Below are positions 16,766 through 27,476 of a DNA stretch of 64,000 nucleotides, piece after piece (position 1 is the first letter of the stretch; each line of letters begins with the position of its first letter). Source of the stretch: Pseudomonas pseudonitroreducens (lineage in GTDB: Bacteria; Pseudomonadota; Gammaproteobacteria; Pseudomonadales; Pseudomonadaceae); NCBI RefSeq assembly GCF_021603645.1, contig NZ_BQHJ01000001.1, positions 682,001 through 746,000 of the forward strand, written 5' to 3'. The position numbers and the translations under genes are program-made. The notes beneath the pieces were generated by a model that saw nothing but the letters and a program-made list of their open reading frames with translations, searched no databases and was not told the origin of the DNA.

Positions 16766-18134
16766 AGAAGCGTTGCAGGTTTTGCATCGGCAGGTAACGG
16801 TCGAAGAGCATGCACAGCGAGCGGACCAGCAATCGGCCGGAGGCGCTGACGTCGATGCCCCTCGGCCCCAGGGTGATCAGGCCGTCCCGGGCGAAGCGTT
16901 CGAGGTCGTCCCAGATTTCCGCGAAGTAGCCGCGGAAGTCGATGTTGTAGAGGTCTTCGATGTCTTCGAAGTCCAGTTGGAAGTGGCAGATCAACTGCTG
17001 AATCACCGCACGGCGAATGAGGTCGTCCTTGTTGCAGTGCAGGCCGCGGCGGGTAGCGAGCTGGCCCTGGTCGAGGGTGGTCTGGTAGTCGGCGATGTCA
17101 GTGCTGTTCTGGCAGTAGAGGTCGCCGATCTGGCTGATCGAGGAAACCCCCAGGCCCACCAGGTCGCAGTGGCCGTGGGTGGTGTAGCCCTGGAAATTGC
17201 GCTGCAGGGTGCCGTCTTCCTGGGCCATGGCCAGTTCGTCGTCCGGCAGGGCGAAATGGTCCATGCCGATGTAGCGGTAGCCGGCGGCTTCCAGTTGTTC
17301 GGTGGTGCGCTGCAGCATCTCCAGTTTCTGCCCGGGGGAGGGCAGGTCTTCGGCCCTGATTCGGCGTTGCGGGGGGAAGCGCTCGGGGAGATGCGCGTAG
17401 TTGAAAACCGACAGTCGGTTGGGCTGCAGGGTGATGACCTGCTCGACGGTCCGGGCGAAGGTCTCCGGGGTTTGCTTGGGCAGCCCGTAGATCAGGTCGA
17501 TATTGATCGAGCGGAATTGCAGGGTGCGCGCTGCGTCGATGATGGCGCGGGTTTCGTCGAGGCTCTGCAGGCGGTTGATGGCCTGTTGCACGTCCAGGTT
17601 GAAGTCCTGCACGCCAATACTGGCGCGGTTGAAGCCCAGCTCGCGGAGCAGGCCCATGGTAGACCAGTCGGCCTCGCGCGGATCGATCTCGATACCGTAG
17701 TCGCCGAAGTCACCCTCGGCGAAATGGAAGTGCGTGCGCAATTGCGCCATCAGCTCGCGCAGTTGGCCGGGGCTCAGGAAGGTCGGGGTACCTCCACCGA
17801 AATGCAGCTGCTCGACTGGCTGCTGGCGGCCCAGGTGACGACTGACGATCTCGATTTCGTGGATGAGACGAGCCAGGTAGGGGGCGCTGCGGCCACGATC
17901 CTTGGTGATGACCTTGTTGCAGGCGCAGTAGTAGCAGATGTTCGCGCAGAACGGGACGTGCACGTAGAGCGAGAGCGGCCGCTGCGCCTTCTGGCTATCG
18001 CGCAGCGCATGCAGCAGGTCGAAGGGTCCGACTCCTTCGTGGAACTGCACGGCTGTGGGATAGGAGGTGTAGCGCGGGCCGGACAGATCGTATCGGCGTA
18101 TCAGATCTGCGTCCCAGCGAATATTGTCGAGCAT
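16752..18134 (-). CDS. hemN: Oxygen-independent coproporphyrinogen III oxidase
   Basis: A 460-residue radical-SAM enzyme that makes protoporphyrinogen IX without oxygen. The cluster motif is CANICYYCAC (about residues 62-71), i.e. Cx3Cx2CxC with the extra cysteine of HemN. GGGTPTFLS follows, and the N-terminus RYDLSGPRYTSYPTAVQF is diagnostic. An ANR box 63 bp upstream of the start shows anaerobic induction, which fits haem demand of the neighbouring cbb3 oxidases. Confidence 0.96.
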   Translation of the reverse strand: MLDNIRWDADLIRRYDLSGPRYTSYPTAVQFHEGVGPFDLLHALRDSQKAQRPLSLYVHVPFCANICYYCACNKVITKDRGRSAPYLARLIHEIEIVSRHLGRQQPVEQLHFGGGTPTFLSPGQLRELMAQLRTHFHFAEGDFGDYGIEIDPREADWSTMGLLRELGFNRASIGVQDFNLDVQQAINRLQSLDETRAIIDAARTLQFRSINIDLIYGLPKQTPETFARTVEQVITLQPNRLSVFNYAHLPERFPPQRRIRAEDLPSPGQKLEMLQRTTEQLEAAGYRYIGMDHFALPDDELAMAQEDGTLQRNFQGYTTHGHCDLVGLGVSSISQIGDLYCQNSTDIADYQTTLDQGQLATRRGLHCNKDDLIRRAVIQQLICHFQLDFEDIEDLYNIDFRGYFAEIWDDLERFARDGLITLGPRGIDVSASGRLLVRSLCMLFDRYLPMQNLQRFSRVI

Positions 18135-18196
18135 GCCGATGTTCCCCGGTGGCGAGCTTTTCCTGCGCAGTCTAGGGAGAGTCCGGCAAAGGCCTG

Positions 18197-18210
18197 TTGA
18201 CCTGTATCAA
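18197..18210 (-). promoter_or_regulatory. ANR/FNR box upstream of hemN
   Basis: TTGAC-CTGT-ATCAA, nine of ten conserved positions of TTGAT-N4-ATCAA. It overlaps the stop codon of the upstream SafE-like gene and is centred about 69 bp before the hemN ATG. Confidence 0.85.
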
Positions 18211-18932
18211 GCGGCTTTATGGTGCTGCTGGGCGATGCTGGCGTGCATTTCGTGACCCATGATCCAGGCCTGGTGTGGACCGGGGAGGGTCCACAGGCCG
18301 AAGAGGATCACCAGGATGCCACCTGCCATGCGCACGCTGCGCTTGCGCAGCAGTGCGGTGATGCGCTCGGCGGCGAGCCCGGTCGCCAGCAGCACCGGCC
18401 AGGTGCCGAGGCCGAAGGCGAGCATCAGCAGGGCACTGTCGATGGCCGAGCCCTGGCTGGTGGCCCAGAGCAGGGTGCTGTAGACCAGGCCGCACGGCAG
18501 CCAGCCCCAGAGAGCCCCCAGCAGCAGCGCGCGCGGCACCGTGCTGACCGGAAGCAGGCGGCTGGCGGACGGCTGGATGTGCTTCCAGAGGCCGCGCCCC
18601 AGGGCTTCGATGCGTGTCAGACCGCTCCACCAGCCGGCCAGGTAGAGGCCCATGGCGATCAGCAGCAGGCCAGCGACCACCCGCAATGCCGAGGCAAATG
18701 GTGTGCGCGCCACCGCCCAGCCGGCGAGGCCGAGCAACAGGCCGGCGCAGGCGTAGCTGAGAATGCGGCCGAGGTTGTAGGCCAGCAGCAGGCGCAGCCG
18801 CCGTGCGCGTTGCTCCGGCGGGATGGCCATGGTCAGCGCACCCATCAGACCGCCACACATGCCCAGGCAGTGACCGCCGCCGAGCAGGCCGAGAATCAGC
18901 GCGGACGCCAGCAAAGGCGCCAGTTCAGGCAT
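18207..18932 (-). CDS. SafE/DsbD-like membrane protein of the cbb3 assembly cluster
   Basis: A 241-residue polytopic protein of the TauE/SafE / cytochrome-c-biogenesis (DsbD_2-type) family, with about six membrane helices. GGGHCLGMCGGLMGAL near residue 20 carries the paired cysteines seen in DsbD/CcdA-type membrane domains. A conserved WGWLPCGLVYSTL gives a third cysteine. ATG 18932 (MPELAPLLASAL) overlaps the ccoS end by 8 bp, so it is translationally coupled to ccoSIHG. The context suggests a role in copper or thiol handling during cbb3 oxidase assembly; this is inference. Confidence 0.85.
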   Translation of the reverse strand: MPELAPLLASALILGLLGGGHCLGMCGGLMGALTMAIPPEQRARRLRLLLAYNLGRILSYACAGLLLGLAGWAVARTPFASALRVVAGLLLIAMGLYLAGWWSGLTRIEALGRGLWKHIQPSASRLLPVSTVPRALLLGALWGWLPCGLVYSTLLWATSQGSAIDSALLMLAFGLGTWPVLLATGLAAERITALLRKRSVRMAGGILVILFGLWTLPGPHQAWIMGHEMHASIAQQHHKAA

Positions 18933-19146
18933 CGCGTTTGTCCTGCTTCTGGCTGGCGTGCGAGTCGGCACCTTCGGCTTCGTCGATGCCGGCCTGGTGC
19001 TTGGGGTCTTCGTCGTCGAACAGGATGCTGTGGGCCGGCCCGTCCATGTCGTCGTACTGGCCGCTGTTCACCGCCCAGAAGAAGATCGCAATGCAGATGC
19101 CGACGATCACCACGGCAACCGGGATCATTATGTAGAGTGCGGGCAT
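18925..19146 (-). CDS. ccoS: Cytochrome cbb3 assembly protein CcoS (FixS)
   Basis: A 73-residue single-span membrane protein. MPALYIMIPVAVVIVGICIAIFFWAVNSGQYDDMDGPA is the FixS signature (helix followed by SGQ(Y/F)DDM-GPA). The FDDE acidic segment follows. ATG 19146 is chosen; the longer open frame upstream runs into ccoI. Required for insertion of haem and copper into CcoN in other bacteria. Last of the ccoGHIS set, one base after ccoI. Confidence 0.95.
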   Translation of the reverse strand: MPALYIMIPVAVVIVGICIAIFFWAVNSGQYDDMDGPAHSILFDDEDPKHQAGIDEAEGADSHASQKQDKRDA

Positions 19147-19147
19147 T

Positions 19148-21625
19148 TCAACTCCGTGGCAGCGCCTGCGCCGCTTGCGGGGCGACGGGCAGGGCAGTGG
19201 TCGCTGGCGGGGCACCGGCGCCCTTGGGCAGCCGGGTCAGGCGCAGGGCGTTGAGTACCACGGTCAGCGAGCTGATCGACATGCCCACCGCAGCCCACAC
19301 CGGAGTGATCCAGCCGAGGGCTGCGAAGGGCAACATCAGCCCATTGTACAGCCCCGCCCAGAGCAGGTTCTCGATGATGACCCGGCGGGTGCGGCGGGCC
19401 AGGCTGAAGGCCTGCACCACGCTGTCCAGGCGGTTGGACAGCAGCACGGCGTCAGCGCTGGTCTTGGCCAGGTCGGTGGCGGAACCCATGGCGACGCTGA
19501 TGTCGGCAGCGGCCAGCACCGGAACGTCATTCACCCCGTCGCCCAGCATCAGCACGCGGCGGCCTTGCTGGTGCAGCTGGCGCAGGACTTCAAGCTTGTC
19601 GTCCGGGCGCAAACCGCCGCGGCAGTCGTCGATGCCCAGTTCGGCGGCGACGCGACCGACCATGGGCGAGCTGTCGCCGGAGAGCAGCAGCGTGCGCCAA
19701 CCACGGGCGCGGCAGGCGTCGAGCAGGTCGGCGGCGTCTTCGCGGATGCGATCGTCCAGCACCAGCCAGGCGAGGGCGCCGTTTGCATCACCGAGTAGCA
19801 GCCACTGACCGGGTTCCTGCGGGTGCTGAGGCGCTTCGCTACCGCTCAGGGCACAGACGAACGATGGCTCGCCGATGCGCAGGCGGCGCTCGCCGACCAG
19901 GCCTTCCAGGCCCAGGCCGGGATGGCTCTCGACATTCTCGGCGGGCTGCGGCGCGCGGCCGAAGGCACGGGCGATGGGGTGTTCGGAGCGGTTCTCCAGG
20001 GCGGCGGCCAGGGCCAGGCAGGCATCGCTGTCCAGCGCTCCCAGTGGCCGGACTGCGCGCAGTGTCAGCCGACCTTCGGTAAGGGTGCCGGTCTTGTCGA
20101 AAATGACCGTGTCGATGTGGTTCAGGCCTTCCAGCACGTGGCCTCGTGTCACCAGCAGGCCGAGCTTGTGCAGGCTGCCGGTGGCGGCGGTCAGGGCGGT
20201 CGGCGTAGCCAGTGACAGCGCACAGGGGCAGGTGGCCACCAGCATCGCCAGGACCACCCAGAAGGCGCGGGAGGCGTCTTGCTGCCACCAGAACAGACCG
20301 ACCACGGCGGCCAGCACCAGCAGGGCAATGAGGAACCACTGCGCGGCCTTGTCGGCGAGCTCGGCGAGACGCGGCTTGTCCGATTGAGCGCGCTCGAGCA
20401 GGCGGACGATGGCGGACAGCCGGCTGTCGCCGTCCAGGGCCTTGACCTGCACGGTCAGCGGGCCTTCGACGTTGAGGGTGCCGCCGGTGACGCTGTCGCC
20501 GCTCTGGCGGGGTTGCGGCAGGTATTCGCCGGTGAGCAGGGATTCGTCGACGCTCGACTGACCATCGAGGATCAGGCCATCGGCCGGGACCACTGCGCCG
20601 GGCTGCACCAGTACTCGGTCGCCAATGTTCAGTTCGCTAAGCAGTACACGGCTGCTCTGGCCTCTGTCGTCCAGACGCAGGCAGGATGCAGGCAGCAGGT
20701 TGACCAGTTGTGCGGTGGCGGCTGCAGTGCGTTCACGGGCACGGCGTTCGAGATAGCGGCCAGCCAGCAGGAACAGGGCGAACATGCCCACGGCGTCGAA
20801 ATACAGGTCGCCATGGCCGGTGACGGCGGTCCAGATGCCCGCGAGGTAGGCGCCGCCGATGGCCAGGGAGACCGAGACATCCATGGTCAGGTGGCGGGTG
20901 CGCAGGTCGCGCACGGCGCCGCGGAAGAACGGCTGGCAGGAGTAGAAGACGATGGGGGTGGTGAGAAACATCGCCACCCAGCGCAGGATTTCGTGCAGCT
21001 CGGGGCTCAGGTCGATGTTGAATTCCGGCCAGGTGGCCATGGTTGCCATCATCGCCTGGAACCACAGCAGGCCGGCGACGCCCAGTTGGCGCAGGGACTT
21101 GCGGTTCTCCTGGTGCAACTGTTCGGCGGCGCGATCCGGTTGGAACGGGTGCGCTGCGTAACCAATACGGCGCAGCTCGGCGAGCAGCTCGCTCAGTGGC
21201 AGCTCGCTGTCGGACCAGCGCACGTGCAGACGGTGATTGGACAGGTTCAGCCCAGCCTCGGCAATGGCGGGCAGGCCCTTGAGGTGTTTCTCGATCAGCC
21301 AGCCGCAGGCGGCGCAGCTGATGCCCTCCATGATCAGGGCGGTCTCGGCGAGATCGCCCTGGTGCTGGACGAAGGGCTGCTGAACGTCGGGACGGTCGAA
21401 CAGCTTCAGCTCGTCAGCCAGCTGTTCGGGCAAGGCGTCAGGGTTTGGCGCGGCTTCGGTGCGGTGGCGGTAATAGCCTTCCAGTCCGCCGGCAACGATG
21501 GCCTCGGCTACGGCCTGGCAACCTGGGCAGCAGAATTCGCGGGGTTGGCCCAGGACTGGCGCAACGAAGCGGCTGCCGGGTGGTACCGGCAGCGCGCAGT
21601 GGTAACAGAGCAGCGCGGCGCTCAT
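19148..21625 (-). CDS. ccoI: Copper-exporting P1B-type ATPase CcoI (FixI)
   Basis: An 825-residue P-type ATPase that delivers Cu for cbb3 oxidase assembly. The N-terminal cysteine cluster (CYHCALPVP...CCPGCQAVAEAI) and an HMA domain with CAACGW (about residues 98-103) come first. The transmembrane metal site CPC is in ATCPCALSLATPTALTAATG. DKTGTLTEG is the phosphorylation site, and GDGVNDVPVLAAADISVAMG the hinge. Its ATG overlaps ccoH by 4 bp. It is distinct from a copper-tolerance CopA by the N-terminal extension and by its operon. Confidence 0.96.
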   Translation of the reverse strand: MSAALLCYHCALPVPPGSRFVAPVLGQPREFCCPGCQAVAEAIVAGGLEGYYRHRTEAAPNPDALPEQLADELKLFDRPDVQQPFVQHQGDLAETALIMEGISCAACGWLIEKHLKGLPAIAEAGLNLSNHRLHVRWSDSELPLSELLAELRRIGYAAHPFQPDRAAEQLHQENRKSLRQLGVAGLLWFQAMMATMATWPEFNIDLSPELHEILRWVAMFLTTPIVFYSCQPFFRGAVRDLRTRHLTMDVSVSLAIGGAYLAGIWTAVTGHGDLYFDAVGMFALFLLAGRYLERRARERTAAATAQLVNLLPASCLRLDDRGQSSRVLLSELNIGDRVLVQPGAVVPADGLILDGQSSVDESLLTGEYLPQPRQSGDSVTGGTLNVEGPLTVQVKALDGDSRLSAIVRLLERAQSDKPRLAELADKAAQWFLIALLVLAAVVGLFWWQQDASRAFWVVLAMLVATCPCALSLATPTALTAATGSLHKLGLLVTRGHVLEGLNHIDTVIFDKTGTLTEGRLTLRAVRPLGALDSDACLALAAALENRSEHPIARAFGRAPQPAENVESHPGLGLEGLVGERRLRIGEPSFVCALSGSEAPQHPQEPGQWLLLGDANGALAWLVLDDRIREDAADLLDACRARGWRTLLLSGDSSPMVGRVAAELGIDDCRGGLRPDDKLEVLRQLHQQGRRVLMLGDGVNDVPVLAAADISVAMGSATDLAKTSADAVLLSNRLDSVVQAFSLARRTRRVIIENLLWAGLYNGLMLPFAALGWITPVWAAVGMSISSLTVVLNALRLTRLPKGAGAPPATTALPVAPQAAQALPRS

Positions 21626-22167
21626 GGGCGCTCGGCTTCATCTCCGCTGAGGGGCTCGTCGCCGAGGTCGAAGGTACCGCCGGGAGCGACCTTTTCTTCC
21701 TCGAACAGACGCCAGGTCTTGCCGTTCTCCTCGCCGAGCAGCTCGACGAAGCGGCGACCTTTGACAGCGGCGTCCAGGCTGGCGGTGTAGCGGCCGGGCT
21801 CGGCGGGGCTGGCGCGCAGTTCCAGGTGCTTGTCCTGGGACTCAAGGGTAGGGGAGAGCAGGTTCAGGGTGAGCGTGGCCGGACGGCTGTCGCCGGTGAG
21901 GCGCAGGTCCACTTCGCCGGTCAGCTCGTCGAAGCTGATCTTCGCCCGCAGCTTGAGTTGCTGGGCGAGGTGCTCGCGGTCGAGGGAGCGATTGATGCCC
22001 TTGCCGGCCTCGTAATAGTTGTCGCTGACCAGGGAGTCCTGGTTGTTCACGGCGATATTGACCATCGTCAGGCTGAGGAAGATCGAGGTGGCCAGCATGG
22101 CGATGATGATCCACGGCCAGAGGTGCTTGTACCAGGGTTCCACGGGTGTCTTCATGGCCGATTGCAT
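21622..22167 (-). CDS. ccoH: Cytochrome cbb3 assembly protein CcoH (FixH)
   Basis: A 181-residue FixH-family protein with one N-terminal membrane helix (PWIIIAMLATSIFLSLTMVNIAV) and a periplasmic beta-sandwich domain. DNYYEAGKGINRSLDRE is the conserved family motif after the helix. ATG 22167 and ATG 22155 (MKTPVEPW) are both possible starts. It lies between ccoG and ccoI and is needed for stable cbb3 assembly in related systems. Confidence 0.93.
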   Translation of the reverse strand: MQSAMKTPVEPWYKHLWPWIIIAMLATSIFLSLTMVNIAVNNQDSLVSDNYYEAGKGINRSLDREHLAQQLKLRAKISFDELTGEVDLRLTGDSRPATLTLNLLSPTLESQDKHLELRASPAEPGRYTASLDAAVKGRRFVELLGEENGKTWRLFEEEKVAPGGTFDLGDEPLSGDEAERP

Positions 22168-22296
22168 GCTCTTTGATCTCTCGCTGGCAGCGCCATACGG
22201 GGCGCTGCCCGGTGAAGGGGCGGGCGAATTCTACGTATTTCGCTCGGTGCTGGCACCCCATGCGCAACATGGGGTGCCAATTCGTTCAGCGTCGGT

Positions 22297-23712
22297 TCAA
22301 CGAAGGCGTGGGCCGATGAAGCGGCTGGTGGATTCCTTGCTGATCGACGGGTCGTCTACCGACTGGATGGTGAAGCTGATCTCGTTGGTGGTCGAGGGCA
22401 GTTTCTCCGGATCGATGGACAGTTCCACCGGCATGCTGAAGATATCCCCGGCAGCGACCGAGATTTCCTTCTTGCCTTCCAGGATCAGGCCGTCCAGGCC
22501 CTTGGCGCTGAGTACGTAGGTATGGTCTTTCTGGTCCTTGTTCATGACCTTGAGGCTATACACGTTCTCGATGCGACCTTCGGCGTTCTCGCGGTAGAGC
22601 ACGCGGTCCTTGCTGACGTCAAAGCCGACCAGCGGGCGAAGGAAGATGGCGGTGATCAGCAGACCGATCATGATGCACAGGGCGATGGCGTAGCCGATCA
22701 GACGCGGGCGCACCAGGTGGGTCTTCTGCCCCGACAGGTTGTGCTCGGTGGTGTAGCTGATCAGGCCGCGCGGGTAGTTCATCTTGTCCATGATGCTGTC
22801 GCAGGCGTCGATGCACGCGGCACAGCCGATGCACTCGATCTGCAGGCCGTCGCGGATGTCGATGCCGGTCGGGCAGACCTGTACGCACATGGTGCAATCG
22901 ATGCAGTCGCCCAGGCCCTGGGCCTTGTAATCGGCGCCTTTCTTGCGCGGGCCACGGCCCTCACCACGACGCGGGTCGTAGGAGACGATCAGGGTGTCCT
23001 TGTCGAACATCACGCTCTGGAAGCGCGCGTAAGGGCACATGTAGATGCACACCTGCTCGCGCAGCCAGCCGGCGTTGCCATAGGTGGCGAGGGTGAAGAA
23101 GCCGACCCAGAAGTAGGCCCAGCCGTCGGCCTGGCCAGTGACCAGATCGCTGAGCAGATCGCGGATCGGCGCGAAATAGCCGACGAAGGTCAGACCGGTG
23201 ACCAGGCCGATCAGCAGCCAGAGGCTGTGCTTGGCGAAGCGGCGCAGCAGCTTGTTGCCGCTCATGGGCGCCTTGTCGAGTTTCATGCGCTGGTTGCGAT
23301 CACCCTCGGTGATTTTCTCGCACCACATGAAGATCCATGTCCACACGCTCTGCGGGCAGGTGTAGCCGCACCACACGCGGCCAGCGAACACGGTGATGAA
23401 GAACAGGCCGAAGGCACTGATGATCAGCAAGCCGGAAAGGAGGATGAAGTCCTGCGGCCAGAAGGTCGCGCCGAAGATGTAGAACTTGCGCTCGGGCAGG
23501 TCCCAGAGCACCGCCTGACGACCATTCCAGGTCAGCCACACGGTGCCGAAGTAGAGTAGGAAGAGGAGGGCGCCCCCGGCCATGCGGAGGTTGCGGAAGA
23601 ACCCGGTAAAGGCTCGGGTATAGATCTTTTCCCGGGAGGCATAAAGGTCGACGCTTTCACTCTTGCCTTTAGTGGGCGGAGTGACGTCCTGGACCGGAAT
23701 CTGTTTGCTCAT
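22297..23712 (-). CDS. ccoG: Ferredoxin-type cbb3 assembly protein CcoG (FixG)
   Basis: A 471-residue membrane iron-sulfur protein with about five membrane helices, the NosR/FixG-type motifs (WCGYTCPQSVWTWIFMWCE; CIYMCPYARFQSVMFDKDTL) and two [4Fe-4S] clusters (CIDCTMCVQVCPTG; CIGCAACIDACD). The C-terminal part is an Ig-like FixG domain. Proposed to reduce copper for cbb3 assembly. ATG 23712 begins MSKQIPVQDV. First gene of ccoGHIS; a RegA/RoxR-like dyad lies about 110 bp upstream. Confidence 0.96.
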   Translation of the reverse strand: MSKQIPVQDVTPPTKGKSESVDLYASREKIYTRAFTGFFRNLRMAGGALLFLLYFGTVWLTWNGRQAVLWDLPERKFYIFGATFWPQDFILLSGLLIISAFGLFFITVFAGRVWCGYTCPQSVWTWIFMWCEKITEGDRNQRMKLDKAPMSGNKLLRRFAKHSLWLLIGLVTGLTFVGYFAPIRDLLSDLVTGQADGWAYFWVGFFTLATYGNAGWLREQVCIYMCPYARFQSVMFDKDTLIVSYDPRRGEGRGPRKKGADYKAQGLGDCIDCTMCVQVCPTGIDIRDGLQIECIGCAACIDACDSIMDKMNYPRGLISYTTEHNLSGQKTHLVRPRLIGYAIALCIMIGLLITAIFLRPLVGFDVSKDRVLYRENAEGRIENVYSLKVMNKDQKDHTYVLSAKGLDGLILEGKKEISVAAGDIFSMPVELSIDPEKLPSTTNEISFTIQSVDDPSISKESTSRFIGPRLR

Positions 23713-23819
23713 CAGTGCATTCCACGGCAGCGGGAGGGCGCCCTGTCGATACATGCCGAGAGGGTCAGAAATATGCTTGCACGCCTAACAATGATACGGC
23801 GTGGTGGGGGTTGCAACGG

Positions 23820-23836
23820 TGCGACAGTTGGTCGCG
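23820..23836. promoter_or_regulatory. RegA/PrrA/RoxR-like dyad upstream of ccoG
   Basis: TGCGACAGTTGGTCGCG contains GCGAC-N5-GTCGC, the form described for RegA/PrrA-family redox regulators. It is 108 bp upstream of the ccoG start, between ccoG and the end of the proximal ccoNOQP operon. Confidence 0.6.
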
Positions 23837-23862
23837 CAAGGAATTATGGACCCAGAAATAGA

Positions 23863-23890
23863 GCGGCGCCGGTGTAGAAACCGGCGCCGC
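23863..23890 (-). terminator. Terminator of proximal ccoNOQP operon
   Basis: Perfect 11-bp stem GCGGCGCCGGT / ACCGGCGCCGC with a 6-base loop, 34 bp after ccoP. TCTATTTCT follows on the minus strand. Confidence 0.8.
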
Positions 23891-23923
23891 AGGGTGTCGC
23901 TATGGGTGTAGGAAAGAGCAGGA

Positions 23924-24889
23924 TTATTCCGCGCTCTTCTCACCTTCGCCATGGGACAGGCTGTACACGTAGGCAGCGAGCAGGTGCACCTGATCTTTGC
24001 CCAGACGCTCCAGCTGAGCCGGCATCTGGCCCTGGCGGCCGTAGCGGATGGTCTGCTGCAGCTGGGCGAAGCTGGAACCGTAGATGAACGCGGCCGGGTG
24101 GGTCAGGTTGGGTGCGCCCATGGCAGCGGTGCCTTTGCCTTCTGCGCCGTGGCAAGCCACGCAGTTGGTGGCGAAGATCTTCTGGCCGTTGGCGACCTGC
24201 TCGTCAGTCACGCCCTCTGGCAGCTTGCGGCCGTCCAGCTTGGTGGTGACGAAGGCAGCCACATCGTGGACGCCGGCATCGCCGATGACTTCGCCCCAGG
24301 CCGGCATGGCCGCGTGGCGACCGCCTTCGATGGTGGCGATGATGTCCTTCGGCTCGCCGCCCCAGCGCCAGTCGGCGTCGGTCAGGTTGGGGAAGCCGTG
24401 GGCACCCTTGGCATCGGAACCGTGGCAGACGGAGCAGTTGGAAGCGAACAGGCGGTTACCCATTTTCAGGGCCTGCTCGTCCTTGGCCACGTCCTCGATC
24501 GGCATGGCGCCGAACTTGGCGTACAGCGGGCCGTACTTCTCATCGGCCTTGGCCATTTCCTTTTCCCACTGGTGCACACCGGTCCAGCCCTGTTCGCCGT
24601 TGGCGAATTCGGCCTTGTCCTGGTAGCCCGGCAGCAGGCCCTTCCAGTTGCCCAGGCCCGGGTACAGGACCAGGTAGCCGAGGGCGAAGATGAAGGTGGC
24701 GACGAACAGCATGAACCACCACTTGGGCAGTGGGTTGTCGTACTCCTCGATGCCGTCGAAGGCATGGCCGACGGTTTCATCGGTGGCTTCGTTGCGCTGA
24801 CCGCGACGGGTGGCGAACAGCAGCCACGCGAGGGCGAAGATGGTGCCCAGGGTAAGTACGGTGACGTACAGACTCCAGAAGGTTGTCAT
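23924..24889 (-). CDS. ccoP1: cbb3 oxidase dihaem subunit CcoP (proximal copy)
   Basis: A 321-residue membrane-anchored dihaem cytochrome c that passes electrons to CcoO/CcoN. N-terminal helix about 5-25, then [18 protein letters not shown] and a second helix. CSVCH and CVACH are the two haem-binding motifs, each with a distal methionine ([15 protein letters not shown]). It differs from the distal copy by a longer linker after the second helix ([12 protein letters not shown]). Its ATG overlaps ccoQ by 4 bp. Last gene of the operon. Confidence 0.96.
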   Translation of the reverse strand: MTTFWSLYVTVLTLGTIFALAWLLFATRRGQRNEATDETVGHAFDGIEEYDNPLPKWWFMLFVATFIFALGYLVLYPGLGNWKGLLPGYQDKAEFANGEQGWTGVHQWEKEMAKADEKYGPLYAKFGAMPIEDVAKDEQALKMGNRLFASNCSVCHGSDAKGAHGFPNLTDADWRWGGEPKDIIATIEGGRHAAMPAWGEVIGDAGVHDVAAFVTTKLDGRKLPEGVTDEQVANGQKIFATNCVACHGAEGKGTAAMGAPNLTHPAAFIYGSSFAQLQQTIRYGRQGQMPAQLERLGKDQVHLLAAYVYSLSHGEGEKSAE

Positions 24890-25077
24890 TCTTTGTTGCT
24901 CCTAGAAGCTTGCTCTTGCTCGACGTGCTTTTTGGCGACCGGGTCATCCGCGAAGGGCAGCAGGGCGTCTTCGTCGAAGCGCTCCTTGCGTTTGCCGCCA
25001 TAGGCCCAGAGCAGGACGCCGACGAAGGCGACCATGACTACTACCGTGCCGATACCGCGAATGGTCCCGATATCCAT
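24886..25077 (-). CDS. ccoQ1: cbb3 oxidase subunit CcoQ (proximal copy)
   Basis: A 63-residue single-span subunit: [48 protein letters not shown] 25077 is chosen by comparison with the distal copy, which starts identically. An upstream GTG at 25086 would overlap ccoO. It stabilises the oxidase complex and its contact with CcoP. Confidence 0.93.
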   Translation of the reverse strand: MDIGTIRGIGTVVVMVAFVGVLLWAYGGKRKERFDEDALLPFADDPVAKKHVEQEQASRSNKE

Positions 25078-25082
25078 CACTG

Positions 25083-25690
25083 TCACCGTTTGCTCTTGAT
25101 GATGGTGCCGAGGCCTTGCAGGTAGGCGACGACAGCGTCCATCTCGGTCTTGCCTTTGACGGCGTCACGGGCACCGGCGATGTCTTCGTCGGTGTAAGGC
25201 ACGCCCAGCGTACGCAGGGCTTCCATTTTCTTCGCCGTGTCCTTGCCGTCGAGCTTGTTCTCCACCAGCCAGGGGTAGGAGGGCATCTTCGATTCCGGCA
25301 CTACGTTGCGCGGGTTGTACAGGTGCGCGCGGTGCCAGTCGTCGGAGTAGCGGCCGCCGACGCGGGCCAGGTCCGGGCCGGTACGCTTGGAGCCCCACAG
25401 GAACGGGTGATCCCAGACGCTTTCGCCGGCGACGGAGTAGTGGCCGTAGCGCTCGGTCTCGGCGCGGAACGGACGGACCATCTGCGAGTGGCAGCCTACG
25501 CAGCCTTCGCGGATGTAGATGTCACGGCCTTCCAGTTCCAGCGCGGTGCGCGGCTTCATGCCTTCGACCGGCTTGTTGGTGACGTCTTGGAAGAACAGCG
25601 GAACGATCTGGGTCAGACCGCCGATGCTCACCGCAATGACCATGAAGAAGGCCAGAAGGCCGATATTCTTCTCGACTACTTCGTGCTTCA

Positions 25691-25691
<1 letters not shown>
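25083..25691 (-). CDS. ccoO1: cbb3 oxidase monohaem subunit CcoO (proximal copy)
   Basis: A 202-residue membrane-anchored cytochrome c. N-terminal helix ([25 protein letters not shown]), haem site CVGCH within [17 protein letters not shown], and the distal methionine in [10 protein letters not shown]. By eye it differs from the distal copy at about 22 of 202 positions, almost all near the two ends. The start touches the ccoN stop (1-bp overlap). Confidence 0.96.
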
Positions 25692-27319
<1,628 letters not shown>

Positions 27320-27398
27320 TTAGTCGTATTGCAGGTTTGCGAATGGAATTCAGCTTAGACGTGAACCGGAAGGGTGTGAAGAAAGGAGATAGAGAGGG

Positions 27399-27415
27399 TG
27401 CGACACTTCGTCGCG
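27399..27415. promoter_or_regulatory. RegA/PrrA/RoxR-like dyad upstream of ccoN1
   Basis: TGCGACACTTCGTCGCG (GCGAC-N5-GTCGC). It matches the site upstream of ccoG at 15 of 17 positions and lies about 265 bp upstream of ccoN1. Confidence 0.6.
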
Positions 27416-27433
27416 ATATTGCGGAGGTAAGAA

Positions 27434-27461
27434 ACTCGCGCCCGTTTTAGTGGGCGCGAGT
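27434..27461 (-). terminator. Terminator of distal ccoNOQP operon
   Basis: Perfect 10-bp arms ACTCGCGCCC / GGGCGCGAGT with an 8-base loop, followed on the minus strand by TTCTTACC. It is 16 bp after the ccoP2 stop. Confidence 0.85.
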
Positions 27462-27476
27462 TGGGGGGCGGGGAGT

